In this document: one piece after another, positions 27,453 to 35,740 of the stretch
How the letters are laid out: every line of letters begins with the position of its first letter
How positions within the stretch are numbered: position 1 is the first letter of the stretch
Origin: Halorubrum sp. DM2
GTDB taxonomy: Archaea > Halobacteriota > Halobacteria > Halobacteriales > Haloferacaceae
Length of the DNA: 64,000 nucleotides
Direction of reading: 5' to 3'
NCBI RefSeq assembly: GCF_901686465.1
Contig: NZ_LR594487.1
Span: 1,113,650 to 1,177,649, forward strand
The notes under the pieces: model-generated
What the model saw: only the letters and a program-made list of their open reading frames with translations
Told to the model about the DNA's origin: nothing
Databases searched by the model: none
Made by a program: the position numbers and the translations under genes

Positions 27453-28325
27453 ATGAAATTCGTCGACACGCACACGCACGCCTGGGGGACCGACACCGAC
27501 GAACTCCCGTGGCAGGCCGAGGTCCTGCCGCCGGGATGGGAGGGATCGTACACGGCCCGGGACCTGATCGGCGACATGGACGCGGCGGGCGTCGAGGAGA
27601 GCGTGATCGTCACGACGCCGCTGTACGGCCACGGGCCGCGCGCCAACGAGTACACGATGCGGGCCGTCGAGGCCTTCCCCGACCGGCTGTGGGGGGTCGG
27701 CCTCATGGACTTCTTCGGGGACGACCCGGAGCAGGTGCGGGCGGACCTCCGTCGGGTCGTGGGTCACGGGCGGATGCTGGGCGTCCGGATGCACGCCTGC
27801 CTCGAATACGCCGAGTACCCGACTGAACTGAACCGTACCGCCGACTGGATCCTCGACGACGCGCTCGAACCGATCTGGGCGGAGGCCGCCGCGCTCGGTA
27901 CTGCGGTGTTCATCTTTCCCAAGGCCGAACAGCTGTCGATGGTCGCCGACCTCGCCGAGGCACACCCGGACGTGCAACTGGTCGTCGACCACATGGCCTT
28001 CCCCGACGAGACGACCGCCCCCGACGGGGCTCCGTGGATCGACTTCGAGTCCGTCGCCGACCACGACAACGTCGCCGTCAAGGTGAGTTCGCTTCCGCGG
28101 TCGGCCGAGGCCGACTGGCCCTACGAGGACCTCCACGGCTACGTTCGCAACCTGGTCGAGTGGTTCGGCCCCGAGCGGCTGATGCTCGGGTCGGACTACC
28201 CCTGGATGGACGACTGGGCGAGCTACGGGGACTGCCTCTCGTGGGCCGAAGAAGCCGAGTTCCTCTCGGCGCGGGACCTCTCATATCTCTCTCACCGGGC
28301 CTTCGAGCGCGTCCACGACGTATAG
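27453..28325 (+). CDS. Amidohydrolase-family sugar lactonase (L-fuconolactonase / L-rhamnonolactonase type)
   Basis: A 290-aa metal-dependent hydrolase of the amidohydrolase_2 type. The first metal motif is FVDTHTHAWG (residues 3-12). Later come GVRMHACLEYAEYP, VVDHMAFPDETT and the final Asp region LMLGSDYPWMDDWASYG. Members in sugar loci open the 1,4- or 1,5-lactone to the free aldonic acid. ATG 27453 lies 4 nt after the SDR stop, so the two are co-transcribed and perform successive steps. The substrate is inferred from the fucosidase and mutarotase in the locus. Confidence 0.88.
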   Translation: MKFVDTHTHAWGTDTDELPWQAEVLPPGWEGSYTARDLIGDMDAAGVEESVIVTTPLYGHGPRANEYTMRAVEAFPDRLWGVGLMDFFGDDPEQVRADLRRVVGHGRMLGVRMHACLEYAEYPTELNRTADWILDDALEPIWAEAAALGTAVFIFPKAEQLSMVADLAEAHPDVQLVVDHMAFPDETTAPDGAPWIDFESVADHDNVAVKVSSLPRSAEADWPYEDLHGYVRNLVEWFGPERLMLGSDYPWMDDWASYGDCLSWAEEAEFLSARDLSYLSHRAFERVHDV

Positions 28326-28383
28326 GTCGCCGCCAGCCGGGACTGGCACAACCTTCTTTATCCACTCACTCGTTGCCGGGGAT

Positions 28384-28731
28384 ATGGCATCCGACACGGA
28401 GCGAGCGGTGTACGTCCAGCGAATCGATCCCGACCACCGCGAGGAGTATCTCGAAGCCCACGAGGACGTTCCCGAGGGCGTCTCCGACGCGATGCGTCGG
28501 GGCGGCGTCACGGAGTTCGAACTGTACGTCCGCGACGACCTGGCGGTCTGTCTCCTCGAGGCCGAGGACATCGACGCCTACCTCGATGAGGTCGACAGGG
28601 ACGATGCCGTCGAGGAGTGGGAGCGGTACGTCGCTCAGTTTAAGCGCGAGGGCGTCGATGTCGACGACGAGGACGAACCGATCCCGTTCATGGACCGGAT
28701 CTGGACGCTCGAAACGGGTGACAACGCGTAG
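28384..28731 (+). CDS. L-rhamnose/L-fucose mutarotase family protein
   Basis: A 115-aa cytoplasmic protein of the RhaM/FucU-like dimeric alpha-beta barrel fold. The N-terminal strand RAVYVQRIDPDHREEYLEAH is followed by VPEGVSDAMRRGGVTEFELY, DDLAVCLLEAEDIDAYL and the end PIPFMDRIWTLE. These enzymes speed interconversion of alpha and beta anomers of 6-deoxy sugars so the dehydrogenase receives the right form. A TATA-like TCTTTATCC lies 25 nt upstream of the ATG. It sits between the lactonase and the transporter ATPase, supporting an L-rhamnose or L-fucose pathway. Confidence 0.85.
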   Translation: MASDTERAVYVQRIDPDHREEYLEAHEDVPEGVSDAMRRGGVTEFELYVRDDLAVCLLEAEDIDAYLDEVDRDDAVEEWERYVAQFKREGVDVDDEDEPIPFMDRIWTLETGDNA

Positions 28732-28773
28732 CAGGTGACAAGATTTATCACCGTCTGTGGGGATCTCGTTCCT

Positions 28774-29955
28774 ATGGGCGACCTCGAGATCCAGAACCTG
28801 ACAAAGCGATTTAACGACGGCACCGATGGGGAGATCGTCGCCGTCGACGACGTGTCGATCACCGTCGACGACGGCGAGTTCCTCGTCCTCGTCGGTCCCT
28901 CAGGCTGTGGGAAGTCCACGACGCTGCGCTGTATCGCCGGGCTCGAATCGGCGACCGAGGGGACGATCACTCTCGGCGGTGAGGACATCACCCACAAGCG
29001 ATCGCGGGACCGCGACATCGCGATGGTGTTCCAGAACTACGCGCTGTATCCCCACATGAGCTCCCGCAAGAATATGGGATTTGGCCTCAAGATGGGAACG
29101 GACATGGGGAGCGACGAGATTGAGCACCGCATCGAGGAGACCGCGGAGATGATGGGTATCGATGACCTGCTGGACAAGAAACCCGGCGATCTCTCGGGCG
29201 GACAGCAACAGCGTGTTGCGCTCGGACGGGCGATCGTCCGCGACCCGGCGCTGTTCCTGATGGACGAACCCCTCTCGAATCTGGACGCCAAACTGCGCAC
29301 TCAGATGCGGACCGAACTCCAGAACCTCCAGTCGGAACTGGGCGTGACGACGATCTACGTCACCCACGACCAGACCGAAGCGATGACGATGGGCGACCGC
29401 ATCGCCGTGCTCGACGGCGGACAGCTCCAGCAGATCGGGACGCCGCTGGAGTGCTATCACCTCCCGAACAACCGGTTCGTCGCGGGCTTCATCGGCTCGC
29501 CCTCGATGAACTTCTTCGAGGTCACACAGGACCGGGACGCCGGGACGCTGGTCCACGACGACTTCGAACACGACCTCGACGCCGAGACCGCGGCCGAGGT
29601 CGCCGACGGCGCCGATCGCCTGACCCTGGGGATCCGTCCCGAGGACATCCGCATCGCCGCCGCCGACGACGAGAACGCTCTCACGGTCGATGTCGACGTG
29701 ATCGAGCCGCTCGGTGACCAGTCGTTCGTCTACCTCCGGCTGGGCGACGAGCTGTTCACCGCGAGCGTCGACGGCGAGGAGTACATCAAGGAGGGGGCGT
29801 CGATGGACGTGGTCTTCCCTCGGAACCGGATCCACGTCTTCGACGGTCGGACCGGCGAGGCCATCGAGAACCGCGAACCGCCGAAAGCCGCCCGCGCGGA
29901 GGCCGCCGAGTTCCAGGACTCACACTCGTTTGCCACCGGACAGAGCGACGACTGA
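28774..29955 (+). CDS. Sugar ABC transporter ATP-binding protein (MalK/UgpC type)
   Basis: A 393-aa ATPase. Walker A GPSGCGKSTT (about 41-50), Q-loop MVFQNYALYPHM, signature LSGGQQQRVALGRAIVRDP, Walker B LFLMDEPLSNLDAKLR and switch VTHDQTEAMTMGDR. The C-terminal 140 residues are the TOBE/regulatory domain (LTLGIRPEDIRI). The ATG at 28774 is chosen because MGDLEIQNLTKRF is the normal start; the frame opens at 28735. TATA-like GATTTATCA lies about 26-33 nt upstream. No other ATPase occurs in this locus, so it should energise the permeases at 20286-22084, 7 kb away. Confidence 0.93.
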   Translation: MGDLEIQNLTKRFNDGTDGEIVAVDDVSITVDDGEFLVLVGPSGCGKSTTLRCIAGLESATEGTITLGGEDITHKRSRDRDIAMVFQNYALYPHMSSRKNMGFGLKMGTDMGSDEIEHRIEETAEMMGIDDLLDKKPGDLSGGQQQRVALGRAIVRDPALFLMDEPLSNLDAKLRTQMRTELQNLQSELGVTTIYVTHDQTEAMTMGDRIAVLDGGQLQQIGTPLECYHLPNNRFVAGFIGSPSMNFFEVTQDRDAGTLVHDDFEHDLDAETAAEVADGADRLTLGIRPEDIRIAAADDENALTVDVDVIEPLGDQSFVYLRLGDELFTASVDGEEYIKEGASMDVVFPRNRIHVFDGRTGEAIENREPPKAARAEAAEFQDSHSFATGQSDD

Positions 29956-30024
29956 TCGCGATCTCCGCTCGCAGTTGTCGGCTCTCTGGCGGAGTTTTAA
30001 TAGCCGTTCTGCCAACGTGTCTGT

Positions 30025-31368
30025 ATGGCATTCGAAGATCCACTCGGAACCCTGAGCGTGTCCGAGCGTGACATCGCCGACGCCTGTGGCGAGACCCCGT
30101 TCCCGGCGATGGGCGTCGTCGAACAGGTCTGGAACACCGGCCCGATCCCGACCGGCGAGATCGCGACGCGGGCCGGCGAGGCGGTCCGGTTGCTCCCCTT
30201 CGGCGACACACCGGCGGGCGGCGAGGTCGCGCTGGGCGTCGGGAGCCGCGGAATCGCGAACTTCGCCGAGATCGTCGCCGGCGTCGTCGACGCCGTCGAG
30301 GACGCGGGCTATACGCCGTTCGTGTTCCCGGCGATGGGGAGCCACGGCGGCGCGACCGCCGAGGGTCAGACGGAGATACTGGCCGAACTGGGCGTCACCG
30401 AGGCGTCGATCGGCTGTGAGATCCGCGCGACGATGGATGTCGTCGAGGTCGGTCGGACACCCGACAGGGACGTGCCCGTCGTGGCCGATGCCAACGCGGT
30501 CGCGGCCGACGCGATCGTCCCGATCAACCGGATCAAACCCCATACGGACTTCGACGGGGCCGTCGAGAGCGGGCTCTCGAAGATGCTCGTCATCGGCATG
30601 GGGAAACAGCGCGGCGCGAAGATCGCCCACGACTGGGCAGTCGACTGGTCGCTCAGGAAAATGATCCCCGCCATCACCGAGCAGTTGCTCTCGGCCCTGC
30701 CGGTGGTCGGCGGCGTCGCCATCGTCGAGGACCAGCACGACGACACCGCGCGGCTCGAAGGCGTCCCGCCGAGTGGCTTCCTCGACCGGGAGGCGGAACT
30801 GCTCGAAGAAGCCTACGAGATCATGCCGACGATCCCATTCAGCGCCGTCGACGTGCTCGTTCTGGATCGGCAGGGCAAGGACATCAGCGGGCAGGGGATG
30901 GACACGAACGTGATCGGCCGGCGACCGTTCGCGATCAACGAACCCCAACCCGATGACCCCGAGATCAAGCGCATCTTCACGCGCTCGCTGACTGCCACGA
31001 CCCACGGCAACGCGATGGGCGTCGGGTCGGCCGACGTGATCCACGAGGACGTCGTCGCCGAACTGGACGCGGCGACGACCCTGATCAACGCGCTCACCGC
31101 GAGCACGATCCGGGGCGTTCGCCTGCCGCCCGTCGCCGAGACCGACCGTGCCGGCCTGACCGCGGCGCTCTCGACTATCGGCGTCGTCGACGAGTCGACC
31201 GTCCGCGTGCTACGCGCGCCGGACACGATGTACCTCCATCGCTTCTACGCCTCCGAGGCGCTCATCGACGAGGCCCGGGACCGTTCGGACCTCAGGGTCG
31301 TCGCGGAGCCGTCGCCGATCGCGTTCGACGACGACGGCTCCTTCACCGAGCCATCGCTCATCGAATAG
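30025..31368 (+). CDS. LarA-like lactate racemase family protein (nickel-pincer type)
   Basis: A 447-aa protein of the LarA/DUF2088 group. Family landmarks: VFPAMGSHGGATAEGQ (N-terminal His), PINRIKPHTDFDGAVESGLS followed by KMLVIGMGKQRGA (the His and the Lys region that carries the nickel-pincer cofactor in LarA) and a C-terminal domain. LarA interconverts L- and D-lactate, and homologues racemise other 2-hydroxy acids. Here the pathway's last step (31585 gene) would yield pyruvate plus L-lactate, so a racemase lets the cell use a D-lactate dehydrogenase. That link is an inference. A TATA-like TTTTAATAG lies 22-30 nt upstream. Confidence 0.8.
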   Translation: MAFEDPLGTLSVSERDIADACGETPFPAMGVVEQVWNTGPIPTGEIATRAGEAVRLLPFGDTPAGGEVALGVGSRGIANFAEIVAGVVDAVEDAGYTPFVFPAMGSHGGATAEGQTEILAELGVTEASIGCEIRATMDVVEVGRTPDRDVPVVADANAVAADAIVPINRIKPHTDFDGAVESGLSKMLVIGMGKQRGAKIAHDWAVDWSLRKMIPAITEQLLSALPVVGGVAIVEDQHDDTARLEGVPPSGFLDREAELLEEAYEIMPTIPFSAVDVLVLDRQGKDISGQGMDTNVIGRRPFAINEPQPDDPEIKRIFTRSLTATTHGNAMGVGSADVIHEDVVAELDAATTLINALTASTIRGVRLPPVAETDRAGLTAALSTIGVVDESTVRVLRAPDTMYLHRFYASEALIDEARDRSDLRVVAEPSPIAFDDDGSFTEPSLIE

Positions 31369-31377
31369 CGATCGAGG

Positions 31378-31422
31378 GGGATGTTGGACTAACGACTCCC
31401 AGGATGGCTCGTACTCTGCCAT
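31378..31422 (-). pseudogene. N-terminal scrap of a third alpha-L-fucosidase gene
   Basis: Minus strand from ATG 31422 reads MAEYEPSWESLVQHP and then leaves homology. This matches the starts of the intact fucosidase (MVEYRPTWGSLDRHP) and the decayed one (MTDYEASRESLESAP). The rest of the gene is gone and the LarA-like gene ends 9 nt away, so a deletion joined the two. Confidence 0.6.
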
Positions 31423-31584
31423 GTGACTAGTGTTCAACCCCCGACACTAATAGTTTGAGCATCCGGAGGCGTGTGACAGGCTCCAGTGGGAGACGGACTC
31501 GGATCTCGGTCGCCCGGCCGCGCCGGGGTCGATTATCGACCGTCAGTGGAAACAGTAAAGACGCTGTGACGGGACCACTTGTCT

Positions 31585-32427
31585 ATGCGAATAGGCCGTT
31601 TTCAGGCTGACGGAGAAGCACGTATCGGTCGCTTCGAAGCGGACACCGTCACCGACGTATCGAGCGAGTTCGACGACTTCCAGGACGCGCTGTCGCGACC
31701 CGACGACGCCGCCGACGCCGACGGGGGGTCGTTCGACCGGGCCGAGATCACCCATCTGCCGCCGACGACCGACCGAAACACGGTCTTCTGTGCGGCGCTC
31801 AACTACGAGGCCCACGCCGAGGAGTCGGACATCGAAGTGCCCGAGTGGCCGCTCGTGTTCATGAAGCTCCCGCGCACGCTCGTGGGCCACCGCGAGCCGA
31901 TCTCGTATCACACCCGCGTGACCGAGGAGATCGACTACGAGGCCGAACTCGCGGCGGTGATCGGGGAACCTGCCCGCCACGTCGATCTCGACGAGGCCCT
32001 CGACTACGTCGCCGGCTACACGATCCTCAACGACACCTCCGCGCGGGACCTCCAGCTCGGGCTGCAGGTCGGCGACGACGAGATGCTCGACTGGTTCTCC
32101 GGGAAGACGATGCAGTCGACGACGCCGGTCGGTCCCTCGGTCGTCGTCGACGAGATCGACGACCCGCAGGACCTCCACATCGCCTCCCGGGTCGACGGCG
32201 AGACGATGCAGGACGACAACACGGGCATGATGATTCGGACGGTGGCCGATCTGGTCTCGTTCGTCTCCTCGCGCGTGCGGCTCGAACCGGGCGACATCAT
32301 CGCGACGGGGACGCCCGAGGGCGTCGGCACGTTTCAGGACATCAAGCTCGAACCGGGCGAGACCGTCGAGATCGAGGTCGAGGGGATCGGCACCCTCGTC
32401 AACACCGTCGAAGAGGTCGAGGACTGA
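31585..32427 (+). CDS. Fumarylacetoacetate hydrolase family protein (2,4-diketo-3-deoxy acid hydrolase type)
   Basis: A 280-aa FAH-fold enzyme. FCAALNYEAHAEE leads the domain. Metal ligands lie in TEEIDYEAELAAVIGEP (Glu-x-Glu) and ILNDTSARDLQ (Asp). The family signature GDIIATGTPEGVG is present near the end. In L-fucose and L-rhamnose degradation this family cleaves 2,4-diketo-3-deoxy-L-fuconate or -rhamnonate to pyruvate and L-lactate, the last step of the route encoded here. The ATG at 31585 is used rather than the TTG at 31579. It lies alone, with an ISH-free gap of 424 nt before the next gene. Confidence 0.87.
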   Translation: MRIGRFQADGEARIGRFEADTVTDVSSEFDDFQDALSRPDDAADADGGSFDRAEITHLPPTTDRNTVFCAALNYEAHAEESDIEVPEWPLVFMKLPRTLVGHREPISYHTRVTEEIDYEAELAAVIGEPARHVDLDEALDYVAGYTILNDTSARDLQLGLQVGDDEMLDWFSGKTMQSTTPVGPSVVVDEIDDPQDLHIASRVDGETMQDDNTGMMIRTVADLVSFVSSRVRLEPGDIIATGTPEGVGTFQDIKLEPGETVEIEVEGIGTLVNTVEEVED

Positions 32428-32851
32428 CGGCCCTGACCGGTTCGTACGAGTAATATAATGAAACTATCTATTCGGTAGAGTAGACAGATTACAGATATAT
32501 CGGCCCTCGGCTGGCAGCGTACCGGATGCGTCCCGAGGCGATCGCGGCGCTGTCGGGAGTAGTCGCGTCGAGTCTGTGGATTCGACCCGTGGACCACCCG
32601 AATCGATTCCTCGATGGGTCGATGTCTCCGTCCCCGAATCGATTCCTCGATGGGTCGATGTCTCCGTCCCGCCCGACTGATCGGCGGACGGGGCCACTAC
32701 TGGCGGATTCGATGCTTCTGCCTTCGATCCTGCTAGAAAAACTCACCTCACGAGCACGTTCATCCAGATCATCAATTCATATCTACCTTTACTGTATTCG
32801 AAACTGTCAAATCTGGACTGCAAACCATTATATTCGTCCCGAAACCCACGT
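32428..32851. other. Intergenic region with a tandem repeat and an AKR promoter
   Basis: No supportable gene. It contains the 36-nt tandem duplication at 32599-32670. A TATA-like CATTATATTCG at 32826-32836 lies about 20-26 nt before the aldo/keto reductase ATG at 32852. The part from 32700 to 32830 is AT-rich. Confidence 0.55.
32599..32670. repeat. Perfect 36-nt tandem duplication
   Basis: Two adjacent copies of a 36-nt unit beginning CGAATCGATTCCTCGATGGG and ending GATGTCTCCGTCC. Each copy contains the small palindromes AATCGATT and ATCGATnnnn-type repeats. The multiple of three means it would keep a reading frame, but no gene is evident. Confidence 0.9.
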
Positions 32852-33736
32852 ATGGAGACACGCCCGCTCGGCGAGACCGGTCACGACAGCACCGTCATGA
32901 CGTTCGGGACGATCGCGCTCAACTGGCTCAAACAGGAGGGTGCGAACCAGATGGTCGAGCACGTGCTGGAATACGGGGTCAACCACTTCGACGTGGCCCC
33001 GATGTACGGCGACGCGGAGCTGAAACTCGGGCCGAAACTCCGCCAGCACCGCGAGGAGATCTTCTTCGGCTACAAGACCGAGAAGCGGGACTACGAGGGC
33101 GCGTGGCAGCGCCTCGACGAGTCGCTCGATCGGCTGGGCGTCGATACGATCGACCTCTATCAGTTCCACGGACTGGAATACGCCGACGAACTCGACGAGA
33201 TCACGGGTGAGAACGGCGCGCTGAAAGCCTTCCGCGAGGCCAAAGAAGGGAGCCTGATGGACCACATCGGGCTGACGAGTCACAGCCGGCCGGAGCTCAT
33301 CGTCGACGCCATCGACCGCATCGACGATCTGGCGTCGCTGATGTTCCCGCTCAATCCCGTCGTCGCCGGAAAGTCGGACGGCGAGCACGACTACGAGGCG
33401 GTCCTCCAGCGAGCCAACGAGGAGAACATCGGTACGCTCGGGATCAAGGCCTTCGCCGCGGGGTCGTGGCCCGACACCGACGAACTGCCCGAGCGGGACC
33501 GCCCCTTCTGCAACTGGTATCGCCCGGTCTGTGCGCCCGACGAGATTCGCGAGCGCTTCGACTTCACCGCCTCGCAGGGCCTGACGAGCGTCGTCAGCGC
33601 CGGCGATCCGAAGCTCGTGACGATGATCTGCGAGGCCGCAAAGGAGTACGGCGGGATGGACGAGGCCGCCCAGCGCTCGCTGATCGAGGCCTCGCGCCAC
33701 GACGACAGCCCGGTCCCCGAACAACTCCACCACTGA
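32852..33736 (+). CDS. Aldo/keto reductase
   Basis: A 294-aa NAD(P)-dependent AKR. N-terminal METRPLGETGHDSTVMTFGT; catalytic tetrad visible as Asp in NHFDVAPMYGD, Tyr in the same block, Lys in FFGYKTEKRD and His in LYQFHGLEY. Some AKRs (D-threo-aldose 1-dehydrogenases) oxidise L-fucose at C1, so this could be the first enzyme of the pathway while the SDR at 26642 serves the later keto-acid step, or the reverse. It is followed 4 nt later by a methyltransferase on the same strand. Its membership in the sugar regulon is likely but not proven. Confidence 0.88.
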   Translation: METRPLGETGHDSTVMTFGTIALNWLKQEGANQMVEHVLEYGVNHFDVAPMYGDAELKLGPKLRQHREEIFFGYKTEKRDYEGAWQRLDESLDRLGVDTIDLYQFHGLEYADELDEITGENGALKAFREAKEGSLMDHIGLTSHSRPELIVDAIDRIDDLASLMFPLNPVVAGKSDGEHDYEAVLQRANEENIGTLGIKAFAAGSWPDTDELPERDRPFCNWYRPVCAPDEIRERFDFTASQGLTSVVSAGDPKLVTMICEAAKEYGGMDEAAQRSLIEASRHDDSPVPEQLHH

Positions 33737-33740
33737 GGGG

Positions 33741-34457
33741 ATGGACGTTCCGAGCACGGTCACGACGGCGCTCGACGACCGCCCAGTCGAGGGCCGGCGC
33801 TGTCTCGAAGCCGGTGCCGGCGTCGGCAACACGACGGTGGGCCTGCTCGACGCGGGTGCGAGTCACGTCTACGCCATCACGAACGACCGCGAGCACGCGA
33901 TGACGACACGAGAGCAGGCCACTGCCGAGAGCGACCGACTCGCAGTCCTCGAAGCCGACCTCCGGGCGATCCCGTTGCCTGACGAGTCTGTCGATTTCGT
34001 CACTGCCCACGGCCTCTGCAACGTCCTCGATCTGGCGGCGCTGTCGACCGTAGCCGACGAACTCCGCCGCGTCGCCGCTCCGGGCTGTCACCTCGTCGTC
34101 GACGACTACGACTCGCTCCCCGAGACGGCCGCCGTCCGCGACCTCTTCGCCGTCGAGAACGCCGCCGCGGAACTGGCGACCGGTCGCCCAGCCCTGACCT
34201 TCTATCCATCGTCGTTCCTCCGCGATCTGTTCGTCGGCGAGAGCTGGACGTTCGAGCGCGAGCGGACCCTGCTCGATCCGGTTCCCTGGACTGCGAGTCA
34301 CCTCTCGGCCCACGCCGACGCGGCGACCTTGTTCGCCGCCAACTGTCCCGACGACGTGGGCGAGCGACTGGCTGAGCGGGCCGAGCGCCTCGCGACCGAA
34401 ATCGGATCGGAGTCGACTGGCCGGATGTACAGCCTCGCCTTCCGTCTGCCGGCCTAA
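33741..34457 (+). CDS. Class I SAM-dependent methyltransferase
   Basis: A 238-aa protein with the SAM-binding motif CLEAGAGVGNTTVGLLDAGA (about 21-40), an acidic loop VLEADLRAIPLPDESVDFV and post-motif AAPGCHLVVDDYD. The C-terminus is variable and gives no substrate clue. It starts 4 nt after the aldo/keto reductase stop, so they share a transcript. Codon and amino-acid use match the neighbours. Target unknown. Confidence 0.85.
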   Translation: MDVPSTVTTALDDRPVEGRRCLEAGAGVGNTTVGLLDAGASHVYAITNDREHAMTTREQATAESDRLAVLEADLRAIPLPDESVDFVTAHGLCNVLDLAALSTVADELRRVAAPGCHLVVDDYDSLPETAAVRDLFAVENAAAELATGRPALTFYPSSFLRDLFVGESWTFERERTLLDPVPWTASHLSAHADAATLFAANCPDDVGERLAERAERLATEIGSESTGRMYSLAFRLPA

Positions 34458-34890
34458 GAGGCCGTTTTCTGACTGCCATTGCGTGTATAGTGCCTGTCTC
34501 GAAATATCAACCGACGGTTGAACGACTGCCCAAACCACGCGGCGCGCGCTGTCGCGCTCTCGTGGCGCGACGGAAACTGTGCGAGGTCTTCGCGACCCAT
34601 CGGCGAGCGAATGGCTCGGAAATCGAGCGAAGCGAGTCTTCCGGTGGATGAACGAGCGGAGTAAGTGAATCGGTTGGGGAGGTGTGTGGTGCGGTGTTGT
34701 CCTGCGGTGGAGTCCTGGTGGAATGAACGGGCGAGACACGTCTGAGTGGATCTGCGCGGGCACTATCCGAACAAAGTGAGGATATCCCGCACAGAACCCC
34801 TCAGCGGGTCGAGGGCGTTCAGTTGTCGGTCACGTCATTGGTTCCGGAGCGGGGCCGACTTTGATGTACTGACCGGTCGAATTCGCACGT
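34458..34890. other. Intergenic region, no gene seen
   Basis: GC-rich left part (CGCGGCGCGCGCTGTCGCGC near 34540) with clustered short inverted stretches, then a GT-rich part near 34680. No TATA stands out close to the next ATG. No convincing reading frame. Confidence 0.5.
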
Positions 34891-35704
34891 ATGCGCCGCC
34901 GTGAACTCCTCCAGGCAGGAAGCCTCGCCACAGCCGCCGCCCTCGCTGACTGTACCGTCCCCGGCGTCTCCGGGACCAGCGAGATGACGACCCGGACGCT
35001 CGACGTGCCCGATAGGACGCCAATCGGGGTCGAGAACCAGAACGGTCGCGTCACCGTCGAGACCCACGACGCGAGTGAGGTCGAACTCGACGTGACCAGA
35101 GAGAGTTCCTTCGGGAGCGGCCGGTTCGACGAGGTCAGCGTCGAGACGGGGGCCGACGATGGAACCTACACTGTTGCCGTGTCCTACGACAACGACGCTG
35201 CCCCGGACGCGCGTCGCCGTCCATCTCGATGTCATTGTTCCGACGAGCCAGCCCGTCACCGAGGTTCGCACCGCTAACGGCGAGGTGACTATCGAAAACA
35301 CGGCCGGCGACTTGACTGGCGTCTCCCAGAACGGCGGCGTCGACCTGCAGGGGATCAACGGCTACGTCACCGCACGGACTGCCAACGGCTCGATCGATAT
35401 CGCCGACTGCGCCGGCGTCGACGGAGCCGAATCCAGCAACGGAAGCGTCGACGTGGAAATTCCGAGGATCCGCGACGAGACGACGATCCGCACCGGAAAC
35501 GGCAGCATCGACGCCGAACTCGGGAGCGAGCTCGACGCCGACCTGACTGCCTCGACAAGCATCGGCTCGATCGACGTCGAGGACCTCTCACTGGCCGATA
35601 GTTCCGTCTCGAACCGCCGCGTGACCGGCCGGCTCGGTGACGGCGGAACATCTCTGAAGATCCGAACCAGCAACGGGAGCATCGACCTGACGGCACTGGT
35701 GTAA
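34891..35704 (+). pseudogene. Frameshifted DUF4097-type lipoprotein
   Basis: Starts MRRRELLQAGSLATAAALAD-Cys, a twin-Arg lipoprotein-like signal with Asp in place of the usual Gly before Cys. It continues with GVENQNGRVTVETHDASEVE. Near 35205 one extra G in CCCCGGACG moves the frame. The original reading resumes in the other frame as TRVAVHLDVIVPTSQPVTEV and proceeds through repeats of NG.(V/I)D(V/I) such as TANGSIDIADCAG, SSNGSVDVEIP, GNGSIDAEL and SNGSIDLTAL, a parallel beta-solenoid typical for DUF4097. Without the lesion it would be about 270 aa and cell-surface anchored. Function unknown. A sequencing error is possible. Confidence 0.8.
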
Positions 35705-35740
35705 CAGAGCGATTATGTTCGACCGGAGCGACCACGGGAT

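Noticed and set aside
32599-32670. Two-unit repeat considered as a CRISPR array
   Set aside because: Only two units directly adjacent with no spacer and no cas genes nearby.
32828-33832. 334-aa minus-strand frame opposite the aldo/keto reductase
   Set aside because: The plus frame has the catalytic tetrad and a TATA element; the antisense frame has no motif and is a GC-rich codon shadow.
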